Shown here piece after piece: positions 61,592 through 64,000 of a stretch of 64,000 bases of DNA. The position numbers were made by a program, and so were the translations under genes. This DNA is from Capitulum mitella (lineage: Eukaryota; Arthropoda; Thecostraca; Pollicipedomorpha; Pollicipedidae), in assembly GCA_030062745.1 (NCBI GenBank), contig CP099841.1, positions 25,981,398 through 26,045,397 of the forward strand. Reading direction: 5' to 3'. Position 1 is the stretch's first letter; the number at the start of each line of letters is the position of its first letter. Under the pieces are notes generated by a model. That model was given only the letters and a program-made list of their open reading frames with translations, was not told where the DNA came from and made no database searches.

Positions 61592-64000
61592 GTGGGTCTG
61601 GTGATGTGCGGGGAGGTGGACGTCCGGCCGAGTGGAGGCGCCCGGGGCGTGCCGCCGCGGGCGGTGGCCGGCCGCTGCCCGGGCCGCTGAGGTGGCGGCG
61701 CCGGCCCGCGCCCCGTCAGCTCTGACGCCACGCACAGCCGGTGTCGGCTCCCGAACGTCGTAGTAGCCCTGCGACGCTACCGCAGGGAGGGCTACTCGGT
61801 GTCCTCCGCGCCGGCACTGAAGTGGTGGCGCTAGACGACGATGCTGGACAAAGGTTTTGGGGATTTTAAAGGGGCGTGAGGGCTTTAAAGTCGTCTGTGT
61901 TCATCAGATCCCTGGGGTGACCCTCAAACGCGCGCCTGGAGACAACGCGACCCTAATCTGTGGCGGCGGTTTAGGATTAGAGCTGGAATGCACCCTTCTA
62001 AGGTGCTAAAGCGATACCGCACGCGAGCTACCGTCAGGCACCCAAATCCGATCTGGACTTCTCGCTGATGGTCTCTGCAAAGCGCGGGCTGCTACATTTT
62101 GGTCCATCGGCTAAGGCGTTCAGTCGCTCATCAAGAAGCTGTCTGGTTTACGGTTTCAGGCTCATGGCCGTCACAAACGTCTTACTGAGCCCGCCTTATT
62201 TGCTGATCCTGGATCTGACGGCACCTTAATTACGCTCAGATAACACCCACGGCTGGCGGGGTTTAATCTCCATTGTGGGTCCGCTCGCTGATGGAAGTTC
62301 AGTCCCTAGCGTTGGTTCAATCAACGGTTTGTATTCGGTCCCCATTGGGTCCGATCCACAGGTGCAGGAGGGGAATTTTAGTTAGTAGGACGGGCTGATA
62401 ATTGTCGACAACAGCGAACACCAGTCGAGCGTACCCCAATAACCCAAATACGCTGTTCTCTCTGTGGAGTTCAAAGGGCATGCATATGCATAGACACTGG
62501 CCTTATTACCCGCTCAGTGGTTGTTTATGGACACGACCCAGCGTCTAGTGTCTCTCCGGTCCCCGGTGTGGTCCGGGCCGACCAGAGCCGAGCCCAGGTC
62601 AAGTCCGAGGCGAGGTGAGGCGAGCCGAGCCGAGCCGAGCCGAGCCGAGCCGAGCCGAGCCGAGCCGAGCCGAGCAGAGCAGAGCAGAGCAGAGCAGAGC
62701 AGAGCCGAGCCCAGGTCAAGTCCGAGCCGAGCCGAGCCGAGCCGAGCCGAGCCGAGCCGAGCCGAGCCGAGCCGAGCCGAGCCGAGCCGAGCCGAGCCGA
62801 GCCGAGCCGAGCCGAGCCAAGCCGAGCCGAGCCGAGCCGAGCCGAGCTGGGCCGAGCCGAGCCGAGCCGAGCTGGGCCGAGTCGGGCCGAGTCGTGACCG
62901 CCCTCGGCCGCGCCGCTCGTTGCAGGCCGTAATTAGGCGGAGAGTTGGAGAAGGTCACGCGTCGGCAGGCGCCGGCGGACGCCGAGACGGCTGGCGTGCC
63001 GCCGCCCGATCCGGTCCGGTCCGGCCAGGGCGGCTGAGGACGCGCCGGACGGCGGCCGCGTCGACAGCCGGCGGCCCGCCGGCGCCGGGTCAGGCCGGCC
63101 GTACGCCACCGAAGCGGGTCAGAGCGGATCTGCTGACGGCCGGTGTCTGATGACCCGTACGGCCGCGCCGGCGCCGGCCGCGCGCCTGCCGCCTGCCGAC
63201 TGCCGCCTGAGGTCGGCCGGCTGGTCTGTTGACTGGTTCCCGGTGGACGGCGTGTCGCGGCACACTAGCGGGGCCGCCTCCCACGTCGTGATGCCGAGCG
63301 TGCCGCTGGAGCCGGGATCGGCACCGGGCCGATCGAGGTCGGACACCGAGCCGGGCGGTGGTGGCATCGGCTGAAGCGTCGTAAGCGGAAATGCCTGATA
63401 CCGTTCGGGGAGCGTCGTCCTGCGGTGGCTTGCAGACGTGAGCGCGCGGCCTTATCGATAAGCCTGTACCGATTTACCCGTGCCGTGCCAGGCTGGAGGG
63501 TGACTGAGATGCCGTGGCACCGTTGCAGCGTGGGGAGCGGCGTCGAGCCGCCGCCGACCACTCAGCATGCGCGGCCGCCGCGCGCGCTGGCCGTCATTGA
63601 GAGTGCTGTTGTGATTGCGGCGCGCCGTCCGCGGGCGGCCGCAAAAACGGCGCGGAACCCGGCGAAGAGCCGCCGCGCCGCTGCCGCCGCCGCCCGGTGT
63701 CGTGCCGAGGGGCCGTCTCGGGCGGCGGCGGCGGCCGGGGCCGGCGGGTCCGCGGCCGCCGCTCGTCACCGCGCCCCGGGCCACCGGCCGGCGGAGCTCC
63801 GGCGGGGACGGCGCGAGCGCCGCGGCCGGGCGGCGCGGGCCGGGGTCGGCCGGCTGACCTTCCCGGCCCGGACCGGTCGCCGGGGTCCGGCAGACGGCGG
63901 CGGCGGCGGCGGCGCGTCACGGCCGCCCTGCAGCCGGCCGGCCGCCCGCTCCGCCCCGGCTGCAGGGGTTATCGCCGCGATCGCCGGCCGCCGCGCGGGC
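61592..64000 (+). other. svp: svp intron 3, 5' part
   Basis: The segment begins with the donor GTGGGT and runs to the window edge. The expected continuation, the family segment DACGLSD after IVLFTT, was not found in any forward frame, so the next exon lies beyond position 64000. The segment holds a GC-rich start (to 61740), a mixed stretch (61740-62570) with nothing recognised, the GAGCC pentanucleotide array, and a GC-rich island from 62900 to the end that contains TATCGATA at 63453-63460. Confidence 0.8.
62585..62892. repeat. GAGCC pentanucleotide array in intron 3
   Basis: The array consists mainly of (GAGCC)n with an internal block of (GAGCA)n at about 62674-62704. The same 25-bp leader, GAGCCGAGCC followed by CAGGTCAAGTCCGAG, begins both halves (62585-62609 and 62702-62726), 117 bp apart, showing a segmental duplication. 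Open frames over it are repeat artefacts. Confidence 0.9.

Noticed and set aside
62521-63150. 209-residue open frame rich in Ser-Arg-Ala-Glu-Pro
   Set aside because: It is a translation of the GAGCC pentanucleotide array and starts at TTG.

Overview
This window is animal nuclear DNA. It holds one recognisable protein-coding gene, the 5' three-quarters of a COUP-TF / seven-up (NR2F) orphan nuclear receptor on the + strand. Three exons are read with canonical splice signals: 49074-49371, 51773-51922 and 61055-61591. They encode 328 residues covering the N-terminal region, the complete two-finger DNA-binding domain, the hinge and the first two thirds of the ligand-binding domain. The last exon or exons (helices after the IVLYTT segment, including AF-2) are not in the window. 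The protein is closest to arthropod seven-up and vertebrate COUP-TF from memory of those families. GT-AG introns of 2.4 and 9.1 kb, many minisatellites and an arthropod-like site vocabulary suggest an arthropod, perhaps a crustacean; the species is not determinable from the sequence.

Layout: positions 1-48120 are a gene desert upstream of the gene. It is a mosaic of very GC-rich, CpG-rich islands of 0.3-1 kb set in AT-richer DNA. Many islands carry short AT-rich homeodomain, POU, Fox/Sox and CSL/Su(H)-type motifs, as expected of cis-regulatory islands around a developmental regulator. Between them lie a 1.2-kb non-autonomous piggyBac-like element (10619-11835), several minisatellites (23-bp units at 6508-6838, 24-bp units with a 144-bp higher-order period at 18844-19192, ~41-bp units at 42740-43190) and small perfect hairpins. 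Positions 48121-49073 are the putative promoter and 5' UTR, with CCAAT boxes, a CArG box and a perfect RFX X-box. Intron 1 is 49372-51772, intron 2 is 51923-61054, and 61592-64000 is the start of intron 3.

The most striking non-coding signal is the set of nuclear-receptor half-sites around a gene that itself encodes a receptor for such sites. There is a triple DR1 at 29718-29737, a perfect DR3 in intron 2 (55783-55797), a 10-bp GGTCA minisatellite in intron 2 (53685-53946), divergent TGACCC/GGGTCA pairs at 8500 and 17340, and a dense set inside the piggyBac-like element. Auto- or cross-regulation by nuclear receptors is a reasonable inference and is not proven. A second theme is at least 15 exact matches to the CSL/Su(H) consensus, roughly four times a uniform-base expectation.

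Most open reading frames in the GC-rich islands and minisatellites are compositional artefacts and are not annotated as genes. No rRNA, convincing tRNA, CRISPR array or autonomous transposon was seen.
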